Positions 1 to 8,237 of a stretch of 64,000 nt of DNA are shown one piece after another. Location: the NCBI GenBank assembly GCA_944385095.1, contig CALWVS010000002.1, forward strand, positions 111,681 through 175,680, in the 5' to 3' direction. The translations under genes and the position numbers were made by a program. The notes beneath the pieces are model-generated. The model ran no database searches and was not told where the DNA came from. It saw only the letters and a list, made by a program, of their open reading frames with translations. The number at the start of each line of letters is the position of its first letter. Positions within the stretch are counted from its first letter, which is position 1. This DNA comes from an uncultured Oscillospiraceae bacterium (GTDB lineage Bacteria > Bacillota > Clostridia > Oscillospirales > Oscillospiraceae).

Positions 1-531
1 CATCAATTTGTCAAAAGCAGGGTCAATATTGGACCAATCAAACCCCGCTTTTGCTGCTTTGCTTTGAATTTTCTCTGCACGAATGAGGGCAGGAAGGGCA
101 CGAGACACAGCGTTTAGTGAATCTGTGACGGTATTCTGTTTCTTTTCCTGTCGCTTTTGTGCCTCCCAAGTGTCCAATGCCTGAACAGTGTCTTTCGCCT
201 GTTGGGTTCCAAATACATGGGGATGACGAAACACCATCTTTTGTGCAATTCCATTGACTACATCATCAAAGGAGAAAAGTCCCTGTTCCTGTGCCATTTG
301 GGCATGAAAGATTACCTGTAACAGTACATCCCCCAGTTCTTCCTTCAGATGGTCTGGGTTCTTTTCATCAATGGCTTCTACAGCCTCATAGGCTTCCTCC
401 AACATATTACGGCGAATGCTCTCATGGGTCTGTTCCTGATCCCAGGGACAGCCGCCTGGAGAACGCAGCAGTGCCACAATTTGAACCAAATCATGTATGT
501 TGTAGCAATCCATACATTCAAAATCTACCAC
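1..531 (-). CDS. mazG: Nucleoside triphosphate pyrophosphohydrolase MazG (C-terminus cut by window edge)
   Basis: The 177 visible residues start at a GTG preceded by AGAGGAGA; the next in-frame ATG is at 513. The motif GGCPWD near residue 27, then EEAYE and EELGDVL, give the acidic helix pair that binds Mg2+ in MazG all-alpha NTP pyrophosphatases. The family hydrolyses NTPs, often non-canonical ones, to NMP and PPi as a house-cleaning step. The gene follows the spoVB-like gene by 37 bases in the same direction. This order resembles the yabM-yabN (mazG) block of Bacillus subtilis, so cotranscription is likely. The usual length is about 260 residues; the rest lies outside the window. Confidence 0.9.
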   Translation of the reverse strand, partial: MVDFECMDCYNIHDLVQIVALLRSPGGCPWDQEQTHESIRRNMLEEAYEAVEAIDEKNPDHLKEELGDVLLQVIFHAQMAQEQGLFSFDDVVNGIAQKMVFRHPHVFGTQQAKDTVQALDTWEAQKRQEKKQNTVTDSLNAVSRALPALIRAEKIQSKAAKAGFDWSNIDPAFDKLM

Positions 532-568
532 AGTATCTCCTCTTTCGCAAGTATTTTTTCCGTTTTGT

Positions 569-2434
569 TCAGGAAAGATGCAAAATACGGGCAATTTTTT
601 CGCCCTTTGGCATGAGCATCAAATCCTCTTTTGTAATGGCATGAAACAGAATGACAAGCACACCATAAATGATTGCACCAACCAAAATAGAACTCATAGT
701 GGCTAAAATCATGCCCAGATGAGAGGGGGATGCTCCAGTCGTGGAACAGAGAGCAGAGTATCCCTTACTAACAAGACCATAGACAGCCCATACAGCAAGA
801 CCCATGACAAGGGAGGCTGTCACTGGTTTCACAAACATGGAGAAATAGGCAGGGCGATGGGGAATCACACGGGCGATGACCAATAGACACAACACAAGAC
901 AGAGAGCAAAACAGACAATGTTGCCCATTGGTGCGCCATAGATACCCACAGAGGGCAAAATGACAACATTGTAGTTGATGATGATTTTTGCAATGCCGCC
1001 AATTAACATAATAAAGACAGGTAAATTGACAAAACCATAGGACTGTAGAATGGAGTTCGATACCAACATCATACAGACGAACAAAGTGGCAAGCCCCAGC
1101 GTGGAGAGGAGAGGACCAGCTAAGGAGGCGTTTAGGCTTGGGAAAATCATTGCCATAATGGGTTCTCCCAGCACAAAAAGCCCCACTGCCATAGGACATG
1201 CCAACAGGGCAGTAATACGCAGAGCAGAGCCAGCAATTTGAGAAGCTCCACGGTGGTCATGGCGGGCAATGGCACCAGAGACCGCCGGAATGACAGCAGC
1301 AGTGATGGCTGCCATCAAGGAGGTGGGCAAATTGTAGATGTTGAGTGCACCACTGTAGTTACCATAGAGGGAGCGGCTGATGGACTCCAGAACCTCATGC
1401 AAAGTGAGAGAAGTTTGCTCTAAAGTGGACAGAACTGCTCCAGAAGCCTGACTGGCTTCTGCTATGTTTACCTGTTGGGAAAGGAGAGAGACAGAGACAG
1501 AACTGCCGTTGGGGAGCGCAGCTTTCCACGCCTCCAGGGCTGTTTCCAACTTGGTAATGTCTACAAAGTTTGCATAGAGATTCCATGTGTCTGGCTGTTC
1601 CAGCAATGCTCTTTGCAGTTGCCCCTGCACAAGAGAGGTATCTACCACAGTGACAATTCCCACCATGGAGGAACTAATGGTAATGGGAATGGCAATTTTC
1701 AGCAAATGCCTCAAAATCCTACGGCTAGACTGTGGACGGTCAGTTAAAGGAACATTCCCTTGTTGTCCCTGAAACAAAAAGTTGAGAATCATGTAGGCAA
1801 GTGCCACAATGGTACCAACAGTCACACCAGTAATGGCACCAGCAGCGGCATGACTGGCATCCTGTCCTGCTTTGATGAGCCAGAAGGCAAGCCCCAGACC
1901 TACTGTGAGTTTACATAATGCCTCAATAATTTGGGATACAGCCGTGGGGGTCATTCTCCCATTGCCCTGTGCATATCCTCGAAACGCAGAGAGACAGCCT
2001 ACACAGATGACAGCAGGGGCAAGGGCACGAATACCAGGAGCAGCTTTGTCGTCATTCATCAGACCAGCAAGCTGGTCGGCACCAAAAAACATAACAAGAA
2101 AGGAGAGAACACCCAAAGTCAAAAAAACAGCCAAAGAGAGACGGAAAATTTTCCGTACCTGCTGATAGCGACCTAGAGCGTTGGCTTCACTGACCAACTT
2201 AGAGACAGCGACAGGCAGCCCAGCGGTGGAGACCGTAAGCAGGACTGCATAAATGTTGTAGGCATTATTGAAATCGGCAGCACCCTGGTCACCAATAATG
2301 TTGATGAGGGGAATTTTATAAAACATGCCGATGAGTTTCACAATCATAATACCGACAGCGAGCACAGCGGCTCCGCCAAAAAAGGTATTTTGTTTTTGTG
2401 CAGTGCGTCGAGGGGGCTGACTGCTTTGCGCCAT
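569..2434 (-). CDS. spoVB: SpoVB/MurJ-like polysaccharide or lipid II flippase (MATE-like superfamily)
   Basis: This is a polytopic membrane protein of 621 residues with about 14 hydrophobic segments. The first carries the GGAAVLAVGIMIVKLIGMFYKIP-type start typical of SpoVB/YtgP polysaccharide biosynthesis exporters. Family members move lipid-linked peptidoglycan or polysaccharide precursors across the membrane, and SpoVB acts in spore cortex synthesis. It is longer than the usual 500-550 residues because of an insertion of about 60 residues (around 280-345), rich in Gln, Ser and Leu, between membrane helices. The start has an AAAGGAGGT site. The 5' leader contains a long hairpin next to that site. 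It lies between mtaD and mazG on the same strand. MurJ-type lipid II flipping is an alternative role. Confidence 0.82.
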   Translation of the reverse strand: MAQSSQPPRRTAQKQNTFFGGAAVLAVGIMIVKLIGMFYKIPLINIIGDQGAADFNNAYNIYAVLLTVSTAGLPVAVSKLVSEANALGRYQQVRKIFRLSLAVFLTLGVLSFLVMFFGADQLAGLMNDDKAAPGIRALAPAVICVGCLSAFRGYAQGNGRMTPTAVSQIIEALCKLTVGLGLAFWLIKAGQDASHAAAGAITGVTVGTIVALAYMILNFLFQGQQGNVPLTDRPQSSRRILRHLLKIAIPITISSSMVGIVTVVDTSLVQGQLQRALLEQPDTWNLYANFVDITKLETALEAWKAALPNGSSVSVSLLSQQVNIAEASQASGAVLSTLEQTSLTLHEVLESISRSLYGNYSGALNIYNLPTSLMAAITAAVIPAVSGAIARHDHRGASQIAGSALRITALLACPMAVGLFVLGEPIMAMIFPSLNASLAGPLLSTLGLATLFVCMMLVSNSILQSYGFVNLPVFIMLIGGIAKIIINYNVVILPSVGIYGAPMGNIVCFALCLVLCLLVIARVIPHRPAYFSMFVKPVTASLVMGLAVWAVYGLVSKGYSALCSTTGASPSHLGMILATMSSILVGAIIYGVLVILFHAITKEDLMLMPKGEKIARILHLS

Positions 2435-2454
2435 TGCTTGACCTCCTTTAATGG

Positions 2455-2507
2455 AGGAATGTCAACAATACCATGTTCCGCCAAACAATTGGTATTGAGG
2501 CATTCCT
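2455..2507 (-). promoter_or_regulatory. Long imperfect hairpin between mtaD and spoVB, adjoining the spoVB ribosome site
   Basis: On the minus strand, AGGAATG pairs with CATTCCT, CAATACCA with TGGTATTG, and TGTT with AACA, around a TGGCGG loop. No T-run follows, so it is a poor intrinsic terminator. The bases just after the distal arm read CCTCC, six bases before the spoVB ribosome site GGAGG, so a competing short helix could cover that site. Function is inferred only. Confidence 0.45.
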
Positions 2508-2512
2508 AAAAA

Positions 2513-3814
2513 TCACTTCTGAAAAATACGGGGGAGTGCATAATCTGTCAATTCATGCCGGATTTGTTCTAAGTCAATGGTAAGGAACTGACCATTTTCG
2601 TATAAAATCTGACCCATTGCCATCGTCAGTTGTACATGGGAGCCGTTAGAGGAAAATACCAGATTTTCTTCTACATCATGACAGGGGGTCAATGCAGGTG
2701 CGGTAAAGTCAAGCAGAATCAAATCTGCCTGTTTCCCTTCTGCAATCATACCAGTGTTGCGCTTAAGAGCGGTAGCACCATTGACAGTTGCCATAGACAG
2801 GGCTTCATGGGCAGTTACTGCCATTGGGTCACAGGTCACACCTTTGTGCAGTGTAGCTGCCAGTTTGATTTCTTCAAACATGTCATGACTGTTGTTGGAT
2901 GCCACACCATCTGTACCAAGAGCAACATTGACACCATGTTGGAGCAGGGCAGGAACTCTGGCAATGCCAGATGCCAGCTTGAGATTGGATACAGGGTTGT
3001 GAACGGCAGTAATACCACGTTGAGCCATCCGTTCCATATCTTCCTCTGAGACATAGACACAGTGGGCAGCCACACCGCCAGTTTGCCAAAGCCCATACTG
3101 GTCAAACAGGGCAATGGGGGTTTTTCCATGGCGATGAATACAGTCCTCATGTTCGCTCTGTGTCTCTGAGATGTGTACCTGCATATTACAGTGGTGATTC
3201 ACAGCCCAGTCTCCCAACTTTTCCCACAGGGCAGGGCAGGCAAAGGAGGTATATTCCGCATGAACAGAGGTGTCTACTAAAATACGACCGTGGTCATATC
3301 CATTCCATTTTTCATAAAGTGCCTCCATCTCCTTCCATGACTCCATTTTTGTGGGGTCCTGTTCCTGGAAACATACCAAGGAGCGGCTGAGATTGGCACT
3401 GATACCAGCCGTATCCACACACTGGGCAATATCATCACAAAAATAGTACATATCAGCCACACAGGTGGTACCACTGGCAATCAGTTCTGCTAGAGCCAGC
3501 ATGGTACCAACCTTGACAGAGCGGCTGTCCAGCTTGTCTTCTGCGGGGAAGATGTAGTCATTGAGCCAGTGCTGTAAATCACAGCCGCCGCCATAGCCCC
3601 GCATTAAAGTCATAGGAAGGTGGGTATGGGCATTGACAAGACCGGGCATTAAAACTTTTCCAGCACCGGAAATGGTGCGGGTGAATGTGCCTTCAGGGGG
3701 CTGTGTTCCCACATAGGAAATGGAATTGCCCTCCACTGCTACATAGGCGTTGTGGAGAATGGGCTGGGAGGGGTCCATTGTAACAGCAGTGACTTGTTCA
3801 AATAAAATAGCCAT
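2513..3814 (-). CDS. mtaD: 5-methylthioadenosine / S-adenosylhomocysteine deaminase (amidohydrolase)
   Basis: The protein has 433 residues and belongs to the TRZ/ATZ amidohydrolase family. The HTHLPM motif near residue 63 supplies the first two metal ligands, a His in HISETQSE the third, and the Asp in LGTDGVASNN the fourth. Family enzymes deaminate MTA, SAH or adenosine to the inosyl compounds. It lies 20 bases downstream of purine nucleoside phosphorylase, which could cleave the product, so the pair fits a purine and methylthio salvage unit. The start follows a GAGGT site. Guanine-type deaminase or chlorohydrolase-like activity cannot be excluded from sequence alone. Confidence 0.85.
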   Translation of the reverse strand: MAILFEQVTAVTMDPSQPILHNAYVAVEGNSISYVGTQPPEGTFTRTISGAGKVLMPGLVNAHTHLPMTLMRGYGGGCDLQHWLNDYIFPAEDKLDSRSVKVGTMLALAELIASGTTCVADMYYFCDDIAQCVDTAGISANLSRSLVCFQEQDPTKMESWKEMEALYEKWNGYDHGRILVDTSVHAEYTSFACPALWEKLGDWAVNHHCNMQVHISETQSEHEDCIHRHGKTPIALFDQYGLWQTGGVAAHCVYVSEEDMERMAQRGITAVHNPVSNLKLASGIARVPALLQHGVNVALGTDGVASNNSHDMFEEIKLAATLHKGVTCDPMAVTAHEALSMATVNGATALKRNTGMIAEGKQADLILLDFTAPALTPCHDVEENLVFSSNGSHVQLTMAMGQILYENGQFLTIDLEQIRHELTDYALPRIFQK

Positions 3815-3834
3815 TGTCAGATTACCTCATTTCA

Positions 3835-4659
3835 TCAAAGCATTTGTAGACAGGTACGAATGAGGGAAGAAAAGGTCCCTTTGGCTGTTTCGGCGGCATC
3901 CAATACTTCCTGCTCACTGAGAGGCTGGTCTAAAATACCGGCAGCCATATTGGAAAGAAGGGTAATACCCAATACCTGCATACCACAGTGCCCTGCCACA
4001 ATTACTTCAGGAGCAGTGGACATACCAACCGCATCACCACCTAACAGACGGGCGGCACGAATTTCAGCAGGTGTCTCATACTGGGGACCATAACAGTAGA
4101 AATATACGCCCTCACGCAGAGAAATATTCAGCTTTTTGGCAGCGCTTCGAGCAAGGGTGCGCAGTTTAGGGGTGTATAGCTGGGAGGCATCAGGAAAACG
4201 GGTGCCAAACGCAGGAAGGTTTTCCCCACGCAGGGGAGATTCAGAAAACATTTTGATATGGTCAGTAATCAACATCAAGTCCCCAGCCTGCCATTGGGTA
4301 TTGATACAGCCTGCTGCATTGGTGACAATCAGGGTATCGCAGCCCAAAAGACGAAGTACACGAATGGCATAGGTGACTTCTTCATAGGAATAGCCCTCAT
4401 AGTGGTGCATTCTGCCCTGCATAACAGCCACATTTTGACCTTCCAAAAGACCAAAGACCAGGCGACCTCTGTGACCGGGGGCAGTGGAGGACTTGAAGTG
4501 GGGAATATTCTGGTAGTCTACATAAATGGGTTGCTCAACCTGATCCCCCAGATAGCCCAGACCTGAGCCAAGCACCATGGCAACTTTGGGGACAAATCCA
4601 CCCAGTTGTTCTCTCAAATAATTGGCACTTTGCTGATATTGTTCCATAGAGAAATTCAT
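3835..4659 (-). CDS. punA: Purine nucleoside phosphorylase
   Basis: The protein has 274 residues, normal for the trimeric PNP family. The phosphate-binding GSGLG is near residue 32, APGHRG near 64, GRMHHYEGY near 84, and the purine-site VTNAAG near 115. The enzyme splits inosine or guanosine with phosphate into base and ribose-1-phosphate. I chose the ATG at 4659 because GGAAGGAG lies seven bases upstream; the ATG at 4665 is too close to it. The open frame runs another 220 codons upstream with no ribosome site and unlikely composition. It is the first gene of a likely operon with mtaD, spoVB and mazG. Confidence 0.92.
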   Translation of the reverse strand: MNFSMEQYQQSANYLREQLGGFVPKVAMVLGSGLGYLGDQVEQPIYVDYQNIPHFKSSTAPGHRGRLVFGLLEGQNVAVMQGRMHHYEGYSYEEVTYAIRVLRLLGCDTLIVTNAAGCINTQWQAGDLMLITDHIKMFSESPLRGENLPAFGTRFPDASQLYTPKLRTLARSAAKKLNISLREGVYFYCYGPQYETPAEIRAARLLGGDAVGMSTAPEVIVAGHCGMQVLGITLLSNMAAGILDQPLSEQEVLDAAETAKGTFSSLIRTCLQML

Positions 4660-4694
4660 ATCCATGCTCCTTCCACTGTGAAGATTTTCCTCTA

Positions 4695-4723
4695 AGTGTA
4701 CACCAAAGTAAGAAAAAAAGCAA
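4695..4723 (-). promoter_or_regulatory. Candidate promoter of the pnp operon
   Basis: TTGCTT and TACACT are separated by 17 bases on the minus strand, 36 bases before the pnp start. Each box has two mismatches to consensus, so the call is moderate. Confidence 0.4.
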
Positions 4724-4827
4724 TTCCACACAGGAAAAATCACAAGATAACACAAAAAATCAATGACAAAACAGAAATAATTTGTTACCATACAGGAAAG
4801 AATCGGAATATTTGAGGTGAAGAAGTG

Positions 4828-5772
4828 ATGAAATTTGTCATGCTGGATGGATTTCTTCCAAATTTTGATGAAATTGGATTGGATTTGGGGGAACATGAAC
4901 AAATATGGTATGACCAAACAAAGCCAGAACAGGTTGTGGAACGGATTGGGGATGCAGATGGCATTGTGGTCAATCGGGTAATCATTTCCAAGGAAACTAT
5001 GCAACATTGCCCCAACTTGAAGTACATTGGAACATTTGGAACAGGGTATAATAATGTAGATGTTCAGGCAGCACAGGAACTGGGGATTGTGGTATGTAAT
5101 GCACCGGGGTATAGTACCATGGCAGTGGCACAGCACACCATTGCATTGTTGCTGGAAGTTGTGGGACGAGTGGGGCAATTTGATACCTTTGTGCACAGTG
5201 GAACATGGGGAAAAGAGGGGTATGCAAATATTGCTACTATGCCCACCTATGAACTGTGTGGAAAAACTTTGGGTATTTTGGGAGCGGGAGAGATTGGCAG
5301 ACAGGTGGCACATCTGGGGCAGGCATTTGGGATGCACATACTGGCATACCGCCGCACACCGCCAAAAGAGTCTGCCATCACCTATGTGGATTTGGATACC
5401 CTGCTGTCACAGTCAGATGTACTTAGTCTCCACTGTCCTTTGACACCAGAAACTCATCACATCATCAATGCCAATACTTTGCAGAAAATGAAACATGGAG
5501 CCATTTTACTCAACACGGCTAGGGGGGATTTGTTGGACGAACAGGTAGTGGCGCAGGCTTTGGACTGTGGAACTCTGCTGGGGCTTGGAGTGGATGTGCT
5601 GAGCAAAGAGCCACCAGAGGAGGGGCATCCATTTTATCGCCATCCCCATGCAGTTGTCACCCCACACATAGCATGGATTCCCCACGAGACCAGAAAAAGG
5701 TTGTTGCACATGGTTGAGGAGAACATTTTACAGTTCATTAAAGGAACCCCTCAGAATGTAGTGACAAAATAA
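4828..5772 (+). CDS. D-isomer-specific 2-hydroxyacid dehydrogenase (glycerate dehydrogenase-like)
   Basis: The protein has 314 residues. An N-terminal catalytic half contains TFGTGYNNVD. A Rossmann domain follows with LGILGAGEIGRQVA (near residue 150), the NAD-binding fingerprint, and then the conserved LLNTARGDLLDE with the substrate Arg, the Glu in the KEPPEEGHP segment and the catalytic His in VTPHIAW. This full set shows an active enzyme. The ATG at 4828 is eight bases after GAGGTG; a GTG three bases earlier is also possible. It reads away from pnp. Hydroxypyruvate/glycerate dehydrogenase is the best guess; D-lactate or phosphoglycerate substrates are possible. Confidence 0.85.
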   Translation: MKFVMLDGFLPNFDEIGLDLGEHEQIWYDQTKPEQVVERIGDADGIVVNRVIISKETMQHCPNLKYIGTFGTGYNNVDVQAAQELGIVVCNAPGYSTMAVAQHTIALLLEVVGRVGQFDTFVHSGTWGKEGYANIATMPTYELCGKTLGILGAGEIGRQVAHLGQAFGMHILAYRRTPPKESAITYVDLDTLLSQSDVLSLHCPLTPETHHIINANTLQKMKHGAILLNTARGDLLDEQVVAQALDCGTLLGLGVDVLSKEPPEEGHPFYRHPHAVVTPHIAWIPHETRKRLLHMVEENILQFIKGTPQNVVTK

Positions 5773-5773
5773 A

Positions 5774-5806
5774 AGCACTGTGCCCACAGAGACTGGGCAC
5801 AGTGCT
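5774..5806. terminator. Bidirectional terminator between dehydrogenase and chromate transporter genes
   Basis: A perfect 13-bp stem (AGCACTGTGCCCA and its complement) with a 7-base loop. The T-run TTTTATTTTGT follows it on the minus strand, so it mainly ends the chromate-transporter operon. Confidence 0.85.
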
Positions 5807-5825
5807 GAATATGGAAAATTTGATT

Positions 5826-6395
5826 TTAGAAAAGTCCCATGACAAGATAAATGACAGTACCCACCACACCAGAACCGAAGATAATGGCAATGGCATTGAC
5901 ATGATAGCGACGTAACAGGAACAGAGAGCCAAGAAAGAGAATGCCTTCTACCATATGAATACTGGAGAGACCTGCCACACCTGTGGGGAACAAAGCGAGA
6001 GTTAAAATTGACAATCCAGCGGAGGCAATCAATGCAACCACAGCGGGACGCAGGGCAGAGAGTACCGTCTGCACCCCTTGAAAATTGCGGTACTTATAAT
6101 AGAAGTGAGCCAAAAGCAGACAGATGAAAAAGGAGGGCAGAATACAGCCCAGCGTACACAGTAACACACCAGGGACACCAGCAAGACGCATTCCCACAAA
6201 GGTGGCAGAGTTGATGGAAATAGGACCAGGTGTCATTTCAGCAATGGTAATCAAATCTGTAAACTCAGCCAAGGTCATCAGACCATGTACATCTACAATT
6301 TGATTTTGAATCAGAGGAATGGCTGCATACCCTCCACCTACACTGAATAATCCCACCTGAATAAAGGAGAAAAATAATTGCATCAATGTATTCAT
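5826..6395 (-). CDS. Chromate transporter family protein, second subunit
   Basis: This is a 189-residue membrane protein with the CHR family signature: FSVGGGYAAIPL near residue 17 and EMTPGPISINSATFVG near residue 53. Short-chain CHR proteins have one such domain, and two of them form a heterodimeric transporter. Known members export chromate, but in gut anaerobes the physiological anion is often unknown. Its ATGA start overlaps the stop of the upstream partner by four bases, showing translational coupling. Confidence 0.88.
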   Translation of the reverse strand: MNTLMQLFFSFIQVGLFSVGGGYAAIPLIQNQIVDVHGLMTLAEFTDLITIAEMTPGPISINSATFVGMRLAGVPGVLLCTLGCILPSFFICLLLAHFYYKYRNFQGVQTVLSALRPAVVALIASAGLSILTLALFPTGVAGLSSIHMVEGILFLGSLFLLRRYHVNAIAIIFGSGVVGTVIYLVMGLF

Positions 6396-6991
6396 GCCTG
6401 TACCTCCGTTGCACGTTTCTTCTGACCTGCTTTTAAGTGAACCAGCAAATCACCAATACCAACTGCAAGACATACCAAAATGAGAACCATTGCTTCCACA
6501 CCAAAGAATACCTTTGCAACAAATGCACCTGCCATCAATCCAATGTAAAGCCAACGTTTTGTTTTAATGACGTTTTTTGCTAAATTGAGTACCACATCAA
6601 AAATGACTGCTGCCACACCAGCACGCATCACCTGTAAAGCAAGGGCAATGATGGCATTACTGCGAAATTGGGCGTAGAAAAAGGAAATGACGGAAATGAT
6701 AATCATTGGGGGGAGGGCTGTACCCAAAATTGCCACCAGTGTTCCAGCCAGCCCACACATCCGATAGCCCAAAATGACAGAGGCATTGATAGGAATGGGA
6801 CCTGGGGACGACTGTGCAATGGCTGTGACGTCCAACATCTCATTTTCTTCCAGCCAGCCTAATTCCTCTACAAATTTTTTCTTCATCAAAGACACAATGA
6901 CAAATCCGCCACCGAAGGTAGATGCACTGAGGAGGAACGTGGCCTTGAATAGCTGCCACAAAGTCTGGGCTTTGTTTCTTGGATGGTTCAT
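6392..6991 (-). CDS. Chromate transporter family protein, first subunit
   Basis: The protein has 199 residues and a single CHR domain. SASTFGGGFVIVSLM near residue 22 and AQSSPGPIPINASVILGYR near residue 57 match the paired motifs of its neighbour, with about five to six hydrophobic segments. AAAAAGGAG precedes the start. It is the first gene of a two-gene operon transcribed away from a LysR-family regulator, which is the likely controller. The substrate (chromate, sulfate or another anion) is not shown by sequence. Confidence 0.88.
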   Translation of the reverse strand: MNHPRNKAQTLWQLFKATFLLSASTFGGGFVIVSLMKKKFVEELGWLEENEMLDVTAIAQSSPGPIPINASVILGYRMCGLAGTLVAILGTALPPMIIISVISFFYAQFRSNAIIALALQVMRAGVAAVIFDVVLNLAKNVIKTKRWLYIGLMAGAFVAKVFFGVEAMVLILVCLAVGIGDLLVHLKAGQKKRATEVQA

Positions 6992-7096
6992 AAGAGCTAC
7001 ACTCCTTTTTCTTTCATCAAGTTTGACCTGTTGGGTTTGTGTCTCTACAATACCATAAAATTTTGATAAAGAAAAATTATTTATCTTTATTTACTT

Positions 7097-7111
7097 ATAA
7101 ATTTAATTTAT
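7097..7111. promoter_or_regulatory. Candidate LysR operator (ATAAA-N5-TTTAT dyad)
   Basis: A T-N11-A type inverted repeat sits in the AT-rich intergenic space between the divergent transporter operon and lysR gene, where LysR-type regulators usually bind. It is short and in an AT-rich region, so chance is possible. Confidence 0.35.
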
Positions 7112-7136
7112 GATAAGGGGAGTGAAAATTGACACC

Positions 7137-8024
7137 ATGTTGGATTTTCGATTGGAAAGCTTTTTGGCAGTATGCCGGCATATGAATTACACGAGGGCGG
7201 CAGAAGAATTAAACTTGACACAGCCAGCGGTTTCTCAACATATCCGATGGCTAGAGGAGCGGTATGGTACAACCCTGTTTCGATATACCAACAGGCGGCT
7301 CTCTCTGACCAAGGCGGGAGAGCTGTTGCGCAGTGCAGCCATTACCATACAACATGATGACAGGCACTTGATGGAGCAGATGCAGCAGGTTGCATTGAGT
7401 CCCCATGATTTGAAATTTGGTGTAACCCCCACCATTGGAATGTATCTGGTTCCAAAACCACTTTCCCAATATCATGCCATGTTTCCAGATGCTAACATTA
7501 CCATGCAGGTAGACAATACACAGGCACTGTGTCAGGCACTGGATGCAGGGAAGCTGGATTTTGCCATTGTAGAGGGGTATGTGCACAAAAGCGACTATGA
7601 TTCTATGCTTTATCAATCCCAACCCTATTTTGCGGTTTGTGCTGCCAGTTATCCATTTACAAAGGAACCAACCAAAATTGCGCACCTGTTAGGGGAGACC
7701 TTGTTGGTACGAGAACAGGGGTCTGGCAATCGTGAAATTGTACGCAGAAGTTTGAGCCGCAGTAATATCGCGCTCACTGATTTTCAAAGTCTGATGGAAA
7801 TTAGTGATATGAATGTATTAAAAGAAATGTTAAAATTGGGCTGCGGTGTGGCATTCTTATATGAGGCAGCAGTACAAGAGGACATCAAAGTTGGAAAAAT
7901 CAGAAAACTGTATCTGGAAGATGTACAAGAACAGCATGAAATGACCTTTATATGGCGTAAGGGCAGTCTGTTTGCCCAGCAATATCAACAGATTTATGAA
8001 CTGCTGAAACCGATAGAAAACTAG
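7137..8024 (+). CDS. LysR-family transcriptional regulator
   Basis: The protein has 295 residues. Residues 1-60 form the winged helix-turn-helix, with RAAEELNLTQPAVSQHIRWLE matching the family recognition helix; a periplasmic-binding-protein-like effector domain follows. I chose the ATG at 7137 by family alignment (the domain normally starts MLDFRLESFL). The ribosome site is weak, and in-frame starts at 7110 (ATG) and 7122 (GTG) exist. The last would place GGGGA directly against the start. It is divergent from the chromate-type transporter genes and probably regulates them in response to an anion; the effector is unknown. Confidence 0.88.
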   Translation: MLDFRLESFLAVCRHMNYTRAAEELNLTQPAVSQHIRWLEERYGTTLFRYTNRRLSLTKAGELLRSAAITIQHDDRHLMEQMQQVALSPHDLKFGVTPTIGMYLVPKPLSQYHAMFPDANITMQVDNTQALCQALDAGKLDFAIVEGYVHKSDYDSMLYQSQPYFAVCAASYPFTKEPTKIAHLLGETLLVREQGSGNREIVRRSLSRSNIALTDFQSLMEISDMNVLKEMLKLGCGVAFLYEAAVQEDIKVGKIRKLYLEDVQEQHEMTFIWRKGSLFAQQYQQIYELLKPIEN

Positions 8025-8114
8025 AAAATTATTCCATATATTTCAATCTGAATTTTAGAAACTTGCAGGATATTTTGACAAAATTCATGAATATTTGTGA
8101 TTTTTTTGTCGAAA

Positions 8115-8135
8115 CGCAAGAGAAGTTCTCTTGCG
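8115..8135. promoter_or_regulatory. Perfect 8-bp dyad overlapping the transketolase -35 region
   Basis: CGCAAGAG-AAGTT-CTCTTGCG. Its right arm overlaps the candidate -35 of the tkt promoter. It lacks a T-run, so an operator is as likely as a weak lysR terminator. Confidence 0.4.
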
Positions 8136-8159
8136 CTTTCATGTATCGTGTTTTATAAT
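8131..8159 (+). promoter_or_regulatory. Candidate promoter of the split transketolase operon
   Basis: TTGCGC, 17 bases, then a perfect TATAAT, about 78 bases before the start codon. The -35 is poor. Confidence 0.5.
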
Positions 8160-8237
8160 AAAAAGGAACACATATTGACAGGGGAAACCCGAAAAGATAA
8201 TACAACACAATATGGAACAATACGAAGGGAGTACACT

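Noticed and set aside
4660-5337. Upstream extension of the pnp reading frame on the minus strand, giving a 500-residue protein
   Set aside because: The extra 220 codons lie opposite a clear hydroxyacid dehydrogenase gene, have His/Cys/Ser-rich composition and no ribosome site. The normal pnp start with a good site is at 4659.
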